Of a stretch of DNA of 64,000 nucleotides, positions 1 to 8,906 are shown in pieces. The notes under the pieces were generated by a model, which was not told the DNA's origin, did no database searches, and was given only the letters and a program-made list of their open reading frames with translations. The position numbers were made by a program, and so were the translations under genes. This stretch comes from Lacrimispora algidixylanolytica (GTDB lineage Bacteria > Bacillota > Clostridia > Lachnospirales > Lachnospiraceae): assembly GCF_003609635.1 (NCBI RefSeq), contig NZ_MCIA01000032.1, positions 1 to 64,000 on the forward strand, read 5' to 3'. Every line of letters starts with the position of its first letter. The stretch's first letter is position 1.

Positions 1-85
1 CTTTTTTTTGTTTTGGATTTGTACGATAAGGAGGGCTGTTATGGGACAGTTTTTGAACTTGTAAACGTAGGAAATATTGTCCACC

Positions 86-114
86 TTGCCTTATATATTG
101 TTTTAGGCTATACT
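86..114 (+). promoter_or_regulatory. Sigma-A-type promoter of the gntR gene
   Basis: TTGCCT (86-91) and TATACT (109-114) are separated by 17 bases, and the start would lie about 15 bases before the first candidate start codon of the GntR gene. Read directly; not tested. Confidence 0.5.
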
Positions 115-136
115 GATTTTGACGTAACATCATCAA

Positions 137-799
137 ATGAGTAAAGGAAATGAAAATCACATGGCCGAAGAGATAAAAACTAAAACAGCGATTCCCCGCT
201 ATCAGCAGATAGCCGTGGAAGTGGCAGCCCGTATTGCCAATGGAGAATATATAGAGGGAGAGAAAATTTATGCCCGATCCTCTCTTGCCAGTCAATATAG
301 CGTATCCCCGGAAACTGCTAGACGGGCGATCTGCATTCTTAGCGATCTTGGAATCGTTACATCCGAAAAGGGCAATGGGATTATTATTAGATCTCAGAAA
401 AAGGCTTCGGAGTACATTCAACAAAATGGCAAGCGGCAGACCATTGACACCATCAAAGAGAATCTATTAAAAAGTGTAAGCCGTCAAAAACAAGAAATGG
501 AGACTTTAAACGATTGTTTAAAGGATCTTATTGAAGCATCGGTACACTTCCGGTCTATGAATCCGTTTATGCCATTTGAAATTAGGATTACCCCGGATTG
601 TGTGTATCTAAATAAGACAGTGACGGAAATACAATTTTGGCAGCGCACAGGTGCAACTGTCATAGGAGTCAGTAGGAACAATACTCTTATGAAGTCACCA
701 GGACCATATGTTGCTCTTTCGGAAAATGACACCATCTATTTTGTGACACAAGATGACACTTTGGACAGGGTAAAAGAATTTTTATATCCATCAAAATAA
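137..799 (+). CDS. GntR-family repressor with C-terminal TrkA-C (RCK_C) ligand domain
   Basis: A probable ligand-responsive DNA-binding repressor. Residues about 20-85 form a GntR winged helix (PRYQQIAVEVAARIANGEY, then SSLASQYSVSPETARRAI). A short linker follows, and residues about 140-218 resemble a TrkA-C/RCK_C domain, which in K+ channels and transporters binds small ligands such as cyclic dinucleotides. The gene lies directly upstream of an OpuC-like osmolyte transporter, and a large palindrome overlaps that transporter's promoter, so local control of the transporter is likely (inference). Start 137 has a poor ribosome binding site. ATG 161 (MAEEIK) preceded by AAAGGA is an alternative start. 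It ends at a terminator hairpin before the next promoter. The fold assignment is good; the ligand is unknown. Confidence 0.8.
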   Translation: MSKGNENHMAEEIKTKTAIPRYQQIAVEVAARIANGEYIEGEKIYARSSLASQYSVSPETARRAICILSDLGIVTSEKGNGIIIRSQKKASEYIQQNGKRQTIDTIKENLLKSVSRQKQEMETLNDCLKDLIEASVHFRSMNPFMPFEIRITPDCVYLNKTVTEIQFWQRTGATVIGVSRNNTLMKSPGPYVALSENDTIYFVTQDDTLDRVKEFLYPSK

Positions 800-813
800 G
801 CCCTAACTATAAG

Positions 814-841
814 GCCTGGAGCAGTTTTGCTTCAGGCTATT
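814..841 (+). terminator. Rho-independent terminator after gntR
   Basis: Arms GCCTGGAGCA (814-823) and TGCTTCAGGC (828-837) pair with one G-U around a 4-base loop, and TATTTT follows. It separates gntR from the downstream transporter promoter. Confidence 0.7.
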
Positions 842-854
842 TTCATGTCCCGAT

Positions 855-899
855 TTGACAAAGTGACAACTTTGGAATATAATTAAGTTGTTACTTTGT
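855..899 (+). promoter_or_regulatory. Promoter with overlapping palindromic operator of the Opu operon
   Basis: TTGACA (855-860) and TATAAT (878-883) are 17 bases apart, an ideal sigma-A promoter. An inverted repeat overlaps it: ACAAAGTGACAACTT (858-872) and AAGTTGTTACTTTGT (885-899) match at 14 of 15 positions with a 12-base spacer holding the -10 box. A repressor bound here would block RNA polymerase. The neighbouring GntR/TrkA-C protein is the obvious candidate (inference). Confidence 0.75.
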
Positions 900-917
900 T
901 GAGAAGGAGGCATAAAT

Positions 918-2054
918 ATGATCCATTTTGAAGGCATTTCAAAACGGTACAAAACAAAACAAGTTCTAAATGAAGTTACTTTTACGATTGAAAGTGGCAG
1001 CCTGGTGGCGGTGATTGGTGAGAGTGGTTGTGGAAAGACAACTCTCCTTAAAATGATTAATCGTTTGATTAAACCAACATCTGGTATGATTTACATTGAT
1101 GATAAGAGTATCAGCAGTATGGATGAAGTGACTTTACGAAGAAGTATTGGCTATGTAATCCAGCAAACAGGATTGTTTCCCCACATGACAGTGAAGGAAA
1201 ATATCGAACTAATATCAAAGCTTGAAAAGAAACCTGCTCAGGAGATTGAAAAAAACACAGAAGAATTAATGCAAATGGTAGGGCTTGACGGCAAAGAGTT
1301 TTTACATCGCTATCCAACAGAACTTAGTGGTGGACAGCAGCAGCGAGTGGGGGTGGCCAGAGCATTTGCTACGGACCCAGATATTATCCTTATGGATGAG
1401 CCCTTTTCTGCTTTGGACCCAATGACTAGAGCTGACCTTCAAGATGAGTTAGTACAGTTGCATGCTAAATTAAAAAAGACCATTGTTTTCGTGACTCATG
1501 ATATGGATGAGGCCATTAAAATTGCAGATATGATTTGTATTATGAAGGATGGCGATATTCTTCAATACGACACGCCGGAAAATATTCTGAATAATCCTAG
1601 TGATGATTTTGTATCCAGCTTCGTTGGAAGAAACAGGATCTGGTCTTCACCAGAATATATAAAAGTGTCTGATATTATGATTGAAAATCCTGTTACTGCG
1701 TTTCGAGATCTTACCGTGTTAAAGTGCATTGATAAGATGCGCCAGAATAAGGTAGACAGTCTTTTGATCGTAGAACGAGGAACCAGGCAATTGGCAGGAA
1801 TCGTAAAAGCTGGCAGATTACGTGGAGTGGAAGATAGGTCCAGGCCGGCAGAAGAATATATGTATGAAGATTTTCCATCTCTATCACCAGAGCAATGTAT
1901 CCTGGATGCACTAAAAATAGTAACGGAAAACCATGTATCCACCGTACCGGTGGTGGATGAGCAAAAACGTCTCACCGGTTTAATTACACGAAGCAGCTTG
2001 GTAACGACTTTAAGTCAGCAGTACTTTGATTATGAAGGAGGAGAGCTGCAATGA
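918..2054 (+). CDS. opuCA: Glycine betaine/carnitine/choline ABC transporter ATPase with CBS pair (OpuCA-like)
   Basis: Cytoplasmic ATPase of a quaternary-ammonium osmolyte importer. The N-terminal ~240 residues hold Walker A (GESGCGKTT), the signature LSGGQQQRVGVARA, Walker B (IILMDEPFSALDP) and the switch histidine (VTHDMDEA). Residues about 255-370 form two CBS domains, as in OpuCA/OpuAA proteins where they sense ionic strength or nucleotides. It starts with a strong GAAGGAGG site (902-909), and its stop overlaps the start of the permease gene by ATGA, so the two are translationally coupled. Expression is probably gated by the palindrome over its promoter. Betaine as substrate is the family expectation and would feed the reductase island further right; the exact substrate cannot be read from sequence. 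Confidence 0.88.
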   Translation: MIHFEGISKRYKTKQVLNEVTFTIESGSLVAVIGESGCGKTTLLKMINRLIKPTSGMIYIDDKSISSMDEVTLRRSIGYVIQQTGLFPHMTVKENIELISKLEKKPAQEIEKNTEELMQMVGLDGKEFLHRYPTELSGGQQQRVGVARAFATDPDIILMDEPFSALDPMTRADLQDELVQLHAKLKKTIVFVTHDMDEAIKIADMICIMKDGDILQYDTPENILNNPSDDFVSSFVGRNRIWSSPEYIKVSDIMIENPVTAFRDLTVLKCIDKMRQNKVDSLLIVERGTRQLAGIVKAGRLRGVEDRSRPAEEYMYEDFPSLSPEQCILDALKIVTENHVSTVPVVDEQKRLTGLITRSSLVTTLSQQYFDYEGGELQ

Positions 2055-3616
2055 GTTTTTTAGATTATATAGGAAGCAATTATCCTCAGATTCTATCATT
2101 ATTAATAGAACATTTAAAACTAACCGCCATTTCCGTAGGTCTGGCTATCGTAATTGGAGTTCCTCTTGGTATCTTCGTTTCCTACACATCAAAAGTAGAA
2201 AAAGCTATTTTATCTGTCGCCAATGTAATTCAGGCAATCCCAAGTATGGCACTTTTAGGATTTATGATTCCTCTGTTTGGAATCGGCACCATTCCGGCAA
2301 TTGTTGCAGTTGTGCTCTATTCTCTACTTCCCATCATTAAGAATACGTACACGGGAATTGAAAATATCAATCCCCAGACTCTAGAGGCTGCAAGGGGAAT
2401 TGGATTAACTCCGTTTCAGGTACTGATCAAAATACAGATTCCTTTGGCTCTTCCAGTTATTATGGCAGGAGTTCGAATCGCTTCGGTAACAGCAGTGGGA
2501 CTGATGACCATGGCGGCATTTATCGGTGCTGGAGGTCTTGGTTATCTTGTCTTTTCGGGTATAAGGACAGTCAATAACAGCCAGATTCTGGCTGGAGCCA
2601 TACCTGCCTGCTTACTGGCCCTTATGGTGGATTATTTGATCGGACTGGTTGAAAAACTGGTGACTCCAATGAACCTTCAAAAGGGAGATGAGGCGTTAAA
2701 GAAGAAAAAGCGTACCATCCAAAAATCTTCACTCAGTGTGGCAGCACTGATATTGGCAGGAATCTTTCTTTTCACATCCACTGGAGGTCGCGTGGAGAGT
2801 GCCCGGTCTATCTCTATCGGTTCCAAAGACTTCACAGAACAAGAGATCATCGGAAACATGATGGCAGATCTTATCGAGGATCGCACGGATATTTCTGTAA
2901 AAAGAAGGCTGAATCTTGGGGGAACCCAGGTTTGCTTTGAAGCACTGAAAAATGGGGATATTGATCTCTACGTTGAATACAGCGGGACTGCTTATACAGA
3001 TACGCTAAAACATCCTCCGATCAATGATATGGATCAGGTATATGAGACGGTGAAGACTGAATTGAAAGAGAAATATGATATCAACGTTTTAAAGCAGATG
3101 AACTTTAATAATACCTTTGTACTTGCGGTAACGCAGGAGACGGCAAAAAAGTATGGACTTGAGAACATTAGTGATTTAGCTAAAGAAGCTGGTGGACTGA
3201 CCTCTGGTCTTACCTTTGAATTCACCAACCGGGAAGACGGTCTTAGTGGTCTGCAAAAGACTTATCATTTTCAGTTAGGCAAAAACATCACCTTAGACAA
3301 CGCACCTCGCTATGCGGCCCTTCAAAATGGGACCGTTGATGTCATAGATGCTTATGCAACAGACGGGCTTTTAAAGAAGTTTGGATTAAAATCTCTTGTG
3401 GATGATGAGAAATTCTTTCCACCATATTTTGCAATGCCAATCATTCGTGGTGAAGTCCTTGAAAAGTATCCGGAAATTTCAGCTATCTTGGAGGAATTAA
3501 GTCCTCTGTTAACGGATGAGGTCATGAGAGAGCTAAATTACAAGGTGGATGAGTTACAGGAGAAGCCATCAGAGGTCGCTCTTGAATTTTTAAAGGAACA
3601 TAAATTGATTTCTTAA
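2051..3616 (+). CDS. Osmolyte ABC transporter permease fused to substrate-binding domain (OpuCB/OpuCC type)
   Basis: A one-chain permease and binding protein. Residues 1-215 form the membrane domain, with several hydrophobic spans and the EAA-like loop EAARGIGLTPFQVLIKIQIP. One more span near 225-245 leads to an extracytoplasmic OpuAC/ProX-like binding domain from about residue 255 to the end, starting SIGSKDFTEQEIIGNMMADL. Fusions of this kind are common in Firmicutes and explain the absence of a separate lipoprotein gene. With the upstream ATPase it would form the complete importer. The 521-residue length fits such fusions. The ligand is inferred as glycine betaine, choline or carnitine from the family and from the betaine-type reductase genes in the same window. 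Confidence 0.87.
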   Translation: MSFLDYIGSNYPQILSLLIEHLKLTAISVGLAIVIGVPLGIFVSYTSKVEKAILSVANVIQAIPSMALLGFMIPLFGIGTIPAIVAVVLYSLLPIIKNTYTGIENINPQTLEAARGIGLTPFQVLIKIQIPLALPVIMAGVRIASVTAVGLMTMAAFIGAGGLGYLVFSGIRTVNNSQILAGAIPACLLALMVDYLIGLVEKLVTPMNLQKGDEALKKKKRTIQKSSLSVAALILAGIFLFTSTGGRVESARSISIGSKDFTEQEIIGNMMADLIEDRTDISVKRRLNLGGTQVCFEALKNGDIDLYVEYSGTAYTDTLKHPPINDMDQVYETVKTELKEKYDINVLKQMNFNNTFVLAVTQETAKKYGLENISDLAKEAGGLTSGLTFEFTNREDGLSGLQKTYHFQLGKNITLDNAPRYAALQNGTVDVIDAYATDGLLKKFGLKSLVDDEKFFPPYFAMPIIRGEVLEKYPEISAILEELSPLLTDEVMRELNYKVDELQEKPSEVALEFLKEHKLIS

Positions 3617-3647
3617 TTTCTATAGTTACATTCCAATAAGATTTAAT

Positions 3648-3688
3648 AAAAAAAGGTGGGGGCAAGCCGATTATCGGCTGCCTCCACC
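3648..3688 (-). terminator. Terminator of the DUF2207 gene, overlapping its stop codon
   Basis: On the minus strand GGTGGAGGCAGCCGA and TCGGCTTGCCCCCACC pair with a one-base bulge around TAA, followed by seven T. The loop of the hairpin is the stop codon of the gene itself. Confidence 0.8.
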
Positions 3689-5338
3689 TCCACCTCCGGA
3701 GAAACCTCCACCACCAACAGAACTAACGCCTCCGGCTCCATTCATGCCTGAGTTAGGTGATGCGGCACCGGATATATGGTTTGTCATAGTCAAAAGGTAG
3801 ATCATACTATAGGAGTTACATCCATACATGCCTGCAAAGGAATCAAAGTGGGTAGGATCAAGGGCTTTCATACTCTTTAAAACCTGCTCTCCGATGCTAA
3901 ACAAGGTTGCAAATACAAGATAATCCCCCCAAAGCTCTCTCGGAGCCGTCTTGTCTTCCCTTGGTTTACTCATATTCATAAGATATTTCTGGAAACCAAT
4001 TATCTTGACTGCCTGCTCAAAGCCAAAAGAAGTGAGTGAGACAGTCCCTTTTTGGTTCGTTGCGGCAGCACCTAAACGCATTAATTCATTTTCACCGTTT
4101 TGCTTCACTTCTTCTGCCCATACAGTGAGTTTTTCCTGAAGTTTCTTCGCATGTTTTTCTATATCAGAGGTCCAAAGAATGTCTTTACCGTCAGCAATGC
4201 CGATTAAGATTTTATATAGACTCTTCTCCACTTCCTGGTCAGGTGTTTTGTCTAGGTTTAATAGAATGGCTTCTTCTTTTTTTGGTTTCTTCGTATTTCC
4301 CTCATTTGGACGTTCTTCCATGCGGATGTATCCCGCCTCCTGCCAACGTATCAAATAGGCTCCCATAAGTTTTTCATATGAAATATCCCTGCGAAGCAGT
4401 TTCATCATAGAATAAACAGCAGGAATGCTACCTTCGAAAGGAACCCACCAGTTGACGTCTATTTTATTATTTCCAGGTAATCGCACGGTTGTTCCGTCTG
4501 CCAGCTTAAATCTTGAATAGTAGAAGGAAATGAGAGAAATGATTATAACAATGATTGCCCCTAAAATTCCTAAGGTGATATACAAACCTAAATTTGAGTT
4601 TGCATTCTCTGCAGATTTTTGAAGCTTCTCAAAAGACATATTGGCTGTGGAGGCAGAGGGAAACAATCCTCTGTCAAAGCGGCAAAGGACATTCACGTAA
4701 TCATTGTTTCCTAAGGCCTTCGATGAAAGAACCGTAAAGCTTCCATCGCTCCCATTTCCAACTTCTCCTTTAAATCCATAAGCTGAAATGCGGGCGTTGT
4801 TTCCATCGAAACGAGTATTTGGCATCGAAATCTTAATAGAAGCGGACTGTGGAGCACTAGAGAGCTCTGATATAAATTGGTGATAAAATCCAGCATAGTC
4901 CCCATAATCTTTTACCAATCCATCAAGTGTGTATTGAATGGTATATTGATGATCTCCATAGGTTCCGATGCCCCAACAAAGTTCATATCCTTTTGAGGTT
5001 TTTAAGATGCCGCTGGTATGAGTTTTTTCTGCTCTGGAGAGATTGGTATTCCAATTGTCCAGCGTTTTAAACTTAGTTCCAGTTTCGTCCCATACAAGAA
5101 GAGAGCGAACGTTCATTCCATCTGCGTTATTAATAGCCTTGTAATATTCCGTGCCACTAGATACCCCCCTAACATCCCAAGTCTCTGTTATGACGGCAGA
5201 ACCATTCTCTTGAAGCGAGACATCCAGACGAATCGATGGTATGGCATCTTCCGCCGCAAATACTGGTGTGGTGGCAAACACCAACAGTATTGTAAGCAAT
5301 GCGGAAAAAATAAGCACTTTTTTATTGTTTGATTTCAT
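3671..5338 (-). CDS. DUF2207 domain membrane protein with signal peptide and Gly-rich tail
   Basis: An uncharacterised surface-exposed membrane protein. From the chosen start (MKSNNKKVLIF, preceded by AGGAGG at a good distance) residues about 7-28 form a signal peptide ending near VFAAED. An extracytoplasmic beta-rich DUF2207 region runs to about residue 235 and includes the feature ITETWDVRG. A transmembrane helix lies near 255-278, and a cytoplasmic part follows with a conserved LPGNNKIDVNWWVPFEGSIPA-like patch. The C-terminus is GGGGFSGGGGGGSR, typical for this family, whose tail often ends in glycine runs. It is transcribed alone and ends in a strong terminator. Its function is unknown; a role in envelope maintenance is only a guess. 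Confidence 0.82.
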   Translation of the reverse strand: MKSNNKKVLIFSALLTILLVFATTPVFAAEDAIPSIRLDVSLQENGSAVITETWDVRGVSSGTEYYKAINNADGMNVRSLLVWDETGTKFKTLDNWNTNLSRAEKTHTSGILKTSKGYELCWGIGTYGDHQYTIQYTLDGLVKDYGDYAGFYHQFISELSSAPQSASIKISMPNTRFDGNNARISAYGFKGEVGNGSDGSFTVLSSKALGNNDYVNVLCRFDRGLFPSASTANMSFEKLQKSAENANSNLGLYITLGILGAIIVIIISLISFYYSRFKLADGTTVRLPGNNKIDVNWWVPFEGSIPAVYSMMKLLRRDISYEKLMGAYLIRWQEAGYIRMEERPNEGNTKKPKKEEAILLNLDKTPDQEVEKSLYKILIGIADGKDILWTSDIEKHAKKLQEKLTVWAEEVKQNGENELMRLGAAATNQKGTVSLTSFGFEQAVKIIGFQKYLMNMSKPREDKTAPRELWGDYLVFATLFSIGEQVLKSMKALDPTHFDSFAGMYGCNSYSMIYLLTMTNHISGAASPNSGMNGAGGVSSVGGGGFSGGGGGGSR

Positions 5339-5562
5339 AAGAATCCTCCTGTCTTGTAAATATCGATTAAAAAGCTTTAACAATACCCATTATGTAGTTT
5401 ACGAGTATTTGCTCCTTGATAAAGTTAAGTATACCACATTTATCACTGACTTATCATTATCTTTAGGTAAGTACGGAAGAGCTTCTCACATAAATCTTTT
5501 TCTTTCCATATAATGCTAGGAAGAACGTGGTAGGCAATACCAAAAGTATTTAAGGTGACACC

Positions 5563-6654
5563 ATGATTAGCAAGAATTTTAGTACATTAAGCTATTTAAC
5601 AACCTGGGATTGGAACCAAAATCATAGCCTTTTCCATATCTATGACCTTCAAAATCCTCCCTTACAGCCTCAGATTATCGGGGAAGACCTTTCTGTACCA
5701 TGGGCCATGGAGGTAAGTGAAGACGGTAGGCTGTTCATTACAGAACGGGGCGGAAACCTTCGTGTTGTAGAATATGGAATGTTAAATCCGGTACCTGTCC
5801 ATGCATTTGGCACTCCTTTCGTTAGCAGCGGAGAAGGAGGGCTTATGGGACTTGCACTTGATAGTAATTTTCTTTCCAACGGATATATTTACCTTATGTA
5901 TACGTACGGAGAAGATGGAAGGCTTTTTAACCGTGTGGTGCGCATGAGAGTGGAGGGCAATGCCGCATCCGAAGAAGAGATTCTTTTGGACCGGATTCCA
6001 GCCGGTCCGTCCCATAACGGCGGACGGTTGAAAATTGGTCCAGACGGTTATTTGTATATCACTACGGGAGATGCAGGAGATCGCAATCTTTCTCAGGATA
6101 GGAATAGTCTGGCAGGTAAAATTCTGCGAATTGGAACCGATGGAAGCATTCCCTCAGATAATCCATTTCCCGGTTCGACAGTTTATGCTCTGGGACTTAG
6201 AAACCCCCAGGGCCTGGCATGGAATGATAACAATGTGTTATATGCCTCCGATCATGGAGACAGGGCCCATGATGAAATTAACATCATTCAGCCAGGAGGA
6301 AATTATGGATGGCCTTTGGTGACTGGTGATGAAGAAATGCCGGAATCAAATTTTATTAGACCTGTAATACAAAGTGGTGATACTACCTGGGCTCCAGCTG
6401 GAATCACGTTTGTAACCGATGGTCCCAGAAAGGGGCAGCTTCTAGTAGCGACACTCCGTGGGAATGTTTTACTGGCAATCACGTTTGATGAAACAGGGAC
6501 ACAGGTGGTTCAAGTGGAACGGTTATTAGAAAACGATTACGGACGTTTAAGAGATGTCTATGAAGCCATGGACGGATCTGTCTATCTTAGTACCAGTAAT
6601 AAGGATGGGAGAGGGCTTCCAAATCCTGGGGATGATAAAATTCTTCGGTTATAA
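5563..6654 (+). CDS. PQQ-type glucose/sorbosone dehydrogenase-like beta-propeller protein
   Basis: A soluble beta-propeller of the glucose/sorbosone dehydrogenase family (Asd/YliI/sGDH). Recognisable blocks are SVPWAMEVSEDGRLFITERGG, GEGGLMGLALD, PAGPSHNGGRLKIGPDG, YITTGDAGD, GLRNPQGLAW and DHGDRAHDEINIIQPGGNYG. The order and spacing match the family. No signal peptide is visible, unlike most relatives, which are periplasmic or secreted; the first ~25 residues look soluble. No PQQ biosynthesis gene is in the window, so it may use imported cofactor, another ligand, or act as a lactonase-like protein (inference). It is monocistronic, with a weak AAGGTG site before the ATG and a hairpin downstream. 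Confidence 0.78.
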   Translation: MISKNFSTLSYLTTWDWNQNHSLFHIYDLQNPPLQPQIIGEDLSVPWAMEVSEDGRLFITERGGNLRVVEYGMLNPVPVHAFGTPFVSSGEGGLMGLALDSNFLSNGYIYLMYTYGEDGRLFNRVVRMRVEGNAASEEEILLDRIPAGPSHNGGRLKIGPDGYLYITTGDAGDRNLSQDRNSLAGKILRIGTDGSIPSDNPFPGSTVYALGLRNPQGLAWNDNNVLYASDHGDRAHDEINIIQPGGNYGWPLVTGDEEMPESNFIRPVIQSGDTTWAPAGITFVTDGPRKGQLLVATLRGNVLLAITFDETGTQVVQVERLLENDYGRLRDVYEAMDGSVYLSTSNKDGRGLPNPGDDKILRL

Positions 6655-6706
6655 CCTATGATTCAATAATAAAAGGTAAGTTTATAATTCTATTTCCATA
6701 GTAATT

Positions 6707-6765
6707 GAAAAAGCATACGAAAGTCCGATTAATCCAATTGATCTATCTTTCGTGTGCTTTCTTTA
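6707..6765 (+). terminator. Hairpin terminator after the sugar dehydrogenase gene
   Basis: GAAAAAGCATACGAAAG (6707-6723) pairs with CTTTCGTGTGCTTTC (6747-6761) with one G-U, around a 23-base loop. A T-rich stretch follows. Confidence 0.55.
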
Positions 6766-6886
6766 AATAGTCTTGAGTATTACCAGTAGGAAAGGTGTCT
6801 CACGTGTTTTATCATTGTCCCATTTCGATCCGTATAAAACAGAAGATAAGTTTAATACTATATAAAAAAAGGATAATGGAGCAAAT

Positions 6887-7852
6887 ATGAGAGCCAATAA
6901 AAGACTAACCAAGGCATTTGAAAATGCGAAGAGAATACCATTTGATAAAAATTCAAAATATATATTTTTTAGTGATTGTCATCGCGGCGATGATAGTGTA
7001 TCGGACGAGTTTATCAGAAACCAGAACATCTTTTTACATGCATTAAACTATTATTATAAAGAAGGTTATACTTATATAGAAGTAGGTGATGGTGATGAAC
7101 TATGGGAATATAAGAATTTCAGTGTTATTCGCCTAGCTCATACGGACGTATTTACGGTAATAAAGAAGTTTTATGACACCGGTCGGTTCATCATGTTATA
7201 TGGAAATCATAATATATATTTGAAATCCAAACGTTTTGTAAAGACAAATTATTTCGAATATTATGATGAATACAATCAAAAGAAAGTGGATTTATTTCGG
7301 GGCCTGGAACCGAAGGAGGCTTTGGTCCTGGAATATAAAAATAGCGGACAAAAGATTTTTGTTCTTCATGGGCACCAGGGTGATATTATTAACGATCAGC
7401 TCTGGTTTTTTTCCATGTTGTTGCTTCGCTATTTCTGGAGATATCTCCATTTGGTGGGTTTTGATAACCCCACAAGCCCAGCTCGCAATTTGTTTAAAAG
7501 GCATAAGGTGGAGAGGATATATGATGAATGGATCAGAAGACGTAAAGTCATGCTTATTTGTGGACATACCCATAGACCTAAATTTCCAAAGGACAATGAC
7601 CTGCCATATTTTAATACAGGATGTTGCACCAGGACTCGAGGAATATCAGGAATTGAGATTTTAAATGGTGAAATTTTAATGGTTGACTGGAGAATCGCAG
7701 CTGATGAAAATGGTGGTCTTCAGATCCTTCGTACCGTAGTTAGAGGACCGATACCCATTGAAGAGTATTGTGGGAAGAAACGCACCTATTCCAAAGTCGG
7801 TGAAACGGTGGATGAGGATTTAAAAAGTACTCCTGTTACGACACTGAGATAA
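6887..7852 (+). CDS. Calcineurin-like metallophosphoesterase
   Basis: A dinuclear-metal phosphoesterase. All family motifs are visible in order: FSDCHRGD (metal ligands D and H), GDGDELWE, YGNHN, HGHQGD and CGHTHRPKFP. The arrangement resembles UDP-2,3-diacylglucosamine hydrolase (LpxH) relatives, but this Gram-positive lineage does not make lipid A, so the substrate is different and unknown. At 321 residues it is longer than LpxH, with an extra hydrophobic/aromatic segment near residues 165-185 (LWFFSMLLLRYFWRYLH) that could touch the membrane, and a C-terminal extension. It is transcribed alone. The metal-binding fold is certain; the physiological reaction cannot be told. Confidence 0.82.
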   Translation: MRANKRLTKAFENAKRIPFDKNSKYIFFSDCHRGDDSVSDEFIRNQNIFLHALNYYYKEGYTYIEVGDGDELWEYKNFSVIRLAHTDVFTVIKKFYDTGRFIMLYGNHNIYLKSKRFVKTNYFEYYDEYNQKKVDLFRGLEPKEALVLEYKNSGQKIFVLHGHQGDIINDQLWFFSMLLLRYFWRYLHLVGFDNPTSPARNLFKRHKVERIYDEWIRRRKVMLICGHTHRPKFPKDNDLPYFNTGCCTRTRGISGIEILNGEILMVDWRIAADENGGLQILRTVVRGPIPIEEYCGKKRTYSKVGETVDEDLKSTPVTTLR

Positions 7853-7867
7853 TTATTAAGAAAAATA

Positions 7868-7924
7868 CTTGACTAATCGTTCTAAAATAGATATACTGGC
7901 TATAAATTAAAGAATGATCATTCT
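7868..7924 (+). promoter_or_regulatory. Promoter and operator region of the nitroreductase gene
   Basis: TTGACT (7869-7874) and TATACT (7892-7897) are 17 bases apart. The 30-base stretch 7868-7897 aligns without gaps to the tetR promoter at 9031-9060 with 18 identities, sharing CGTTCT and GATAT. A perfect 14-bp palindrome AGAATGATCATTCT follows at 7911-7924. Both fit binding sites for the TetR protein encoded downstream (inference). Confidence 0.6.
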
Positions 7925-7929
7925 ACAAT

Positions 7930-7962
7930 TATCAATCATCAGTTAATGCGGCTGGTGATTGA
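7930..7962 (+). other. Stem-loop in the nitroreductase leader
   Basis: TCAATCATCAG and CTGGTGATTGA pair over 11 positions with one G-U around a ~9-base loop, in the untranslated leader between operator and ribosome binding site. There is no T-run, so it is not an evident terminator. Confidence 0.4.
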
Positions 7963-8042
7963 TCGCGTAACAACTAGTTATACCCGTTACCAAGTGTCGG
8001 CGATTTGAAATCAAAGAGGTCAATAACAAGGAGAGAATCAAT

Positions 8043-8849
8043 ATGAGTTTAATCACAGTAGATCAAGAAAGTTGTATTAAATGCGGATTATGTGTAGAGG
8101 AATGTCCAACAAGAGTATTAAAATTAGAATCAGATGGACCAGTTGAGATGAATGGAAATGCATGTATCGCATGTGGCCATTGTGTAGCAGTATGCCCAAA
8201 GGAAGCCATAGACAATGAAAAATCACCACTTGCTCTGCAAAGTAAAGTTTTAGAGCTGCCTAAATTAGATCCAGAACAGGCTAAGAACTTTATGCGTTCA
8301 CGCCGTTCTATTCGCTCTTACAAGACCGATGCGGTAGAAAGAGAAAAGCTTTTACAGCTTGTAGAGGTTGCTAATTTAGCTCCAACTGCCAGTAATACAC
8401 AAGGGATTTCCTATCTGATAATAGACGATAAGAAAACAATTGAAGCAATCGTAGAAGAATGTGTCATTTGGTTTGAAAATCATCCTGTCTTTGGTAAATT
8501 ATTGGGTGGTTTGACAAAGGGATACAGAGAATATAATGCGGATGGGATTTTAAGAGATGCTCCCAGCTTAATTTTATCATTAGCAGATAAGGATTTTCGC
8601 AATGCCAGAGAGAACTCCATTTTTCAATTGACTTATCTTGAATTATTTGCTCCATCTCTTGGTTTGGGATCATGTTGGGCAGGAATATTAGAAATATGTG
8701 CCCGTAACGAAGATTCTCCCATACATAAGTTATTAAACATTTCAGATAAAAAGATTATAACTGGTTGTGTTATGGTAGGATATCCAAAACATAGCTTCAA
8801 ACGTTTTACAGAAAGACAGCCATTATCAGTTTCATTTTATAATGAATAA
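8043..8849 (+). CDS. Nitroreductase-family protein with N-terminal 2[4Fe-4S] ferredoxin domain
   Basis: A flavin-dependent oxidoreductase fused to its own electron entry module. Residues 1-65 carry two ferredoxin motifs (CIKCGLCVEECP and CIACGHCVAVCP), and residues about 85-268 carry the FMN-binding nitroreductase fold, with SRRSIRSYKTDAVEREKL at its start and a GLGSCWAGIL-like loop. Such fusions are common in anaerobes and reduce nitro compounds, quinones or unknown metabolites using ferredoxin-level electrons. It has its own promoter and a palindromic operator. The downstream TetR gene has a similar promoter, suggesting substrate-inducible control. The strong GGAGAG site before the ATG at 8043 supports the start. 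Confidence 0.88.
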   Translation: MSLITVDQESCIKCGLCVEECPTRVLKLESDGPVEMNGNACIACGHCVAVCPKEAIDNEKSPLALQSKVLELPKLDPEQAKNFMRSRRSIRSYKTDAVEREKLLQLVEVANLAPTASNTQGISYLIIDDKKTIEAIVEECVIWFENHPVFGKLLGGLTKGYREYNADGILRDAPSLILSLADKDFRNARENSIFQLTYLELFAPSLGLGSCWAGILEICARNEDSPIHKLLNISDKKIITGCVMVGYPKHSFKRFTERQPLSVSFYNE

Positions 8850-8906
8850 AGAGTGATCAAATGACTCTTCTATACCGTTAATATCGCTTTGGCTAGAGCG
8901 ATCAAT

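Noticed and set aside
41-64. Seven-codon ORF (MGQFLNL) with a strong AAGGAGGG site at the window edge
   Set aside because: Too short and too close to the edge to tell a leader peptide from chance; the gntR promoter lies downstream of it.
5670-6015. Overlapping minus-strand ORFs inside the sugar dehydrogenase gene
   Set aside because: No ribosome binding sites, no recognisable protein features, and the plus-strand gene explains the reading frame.
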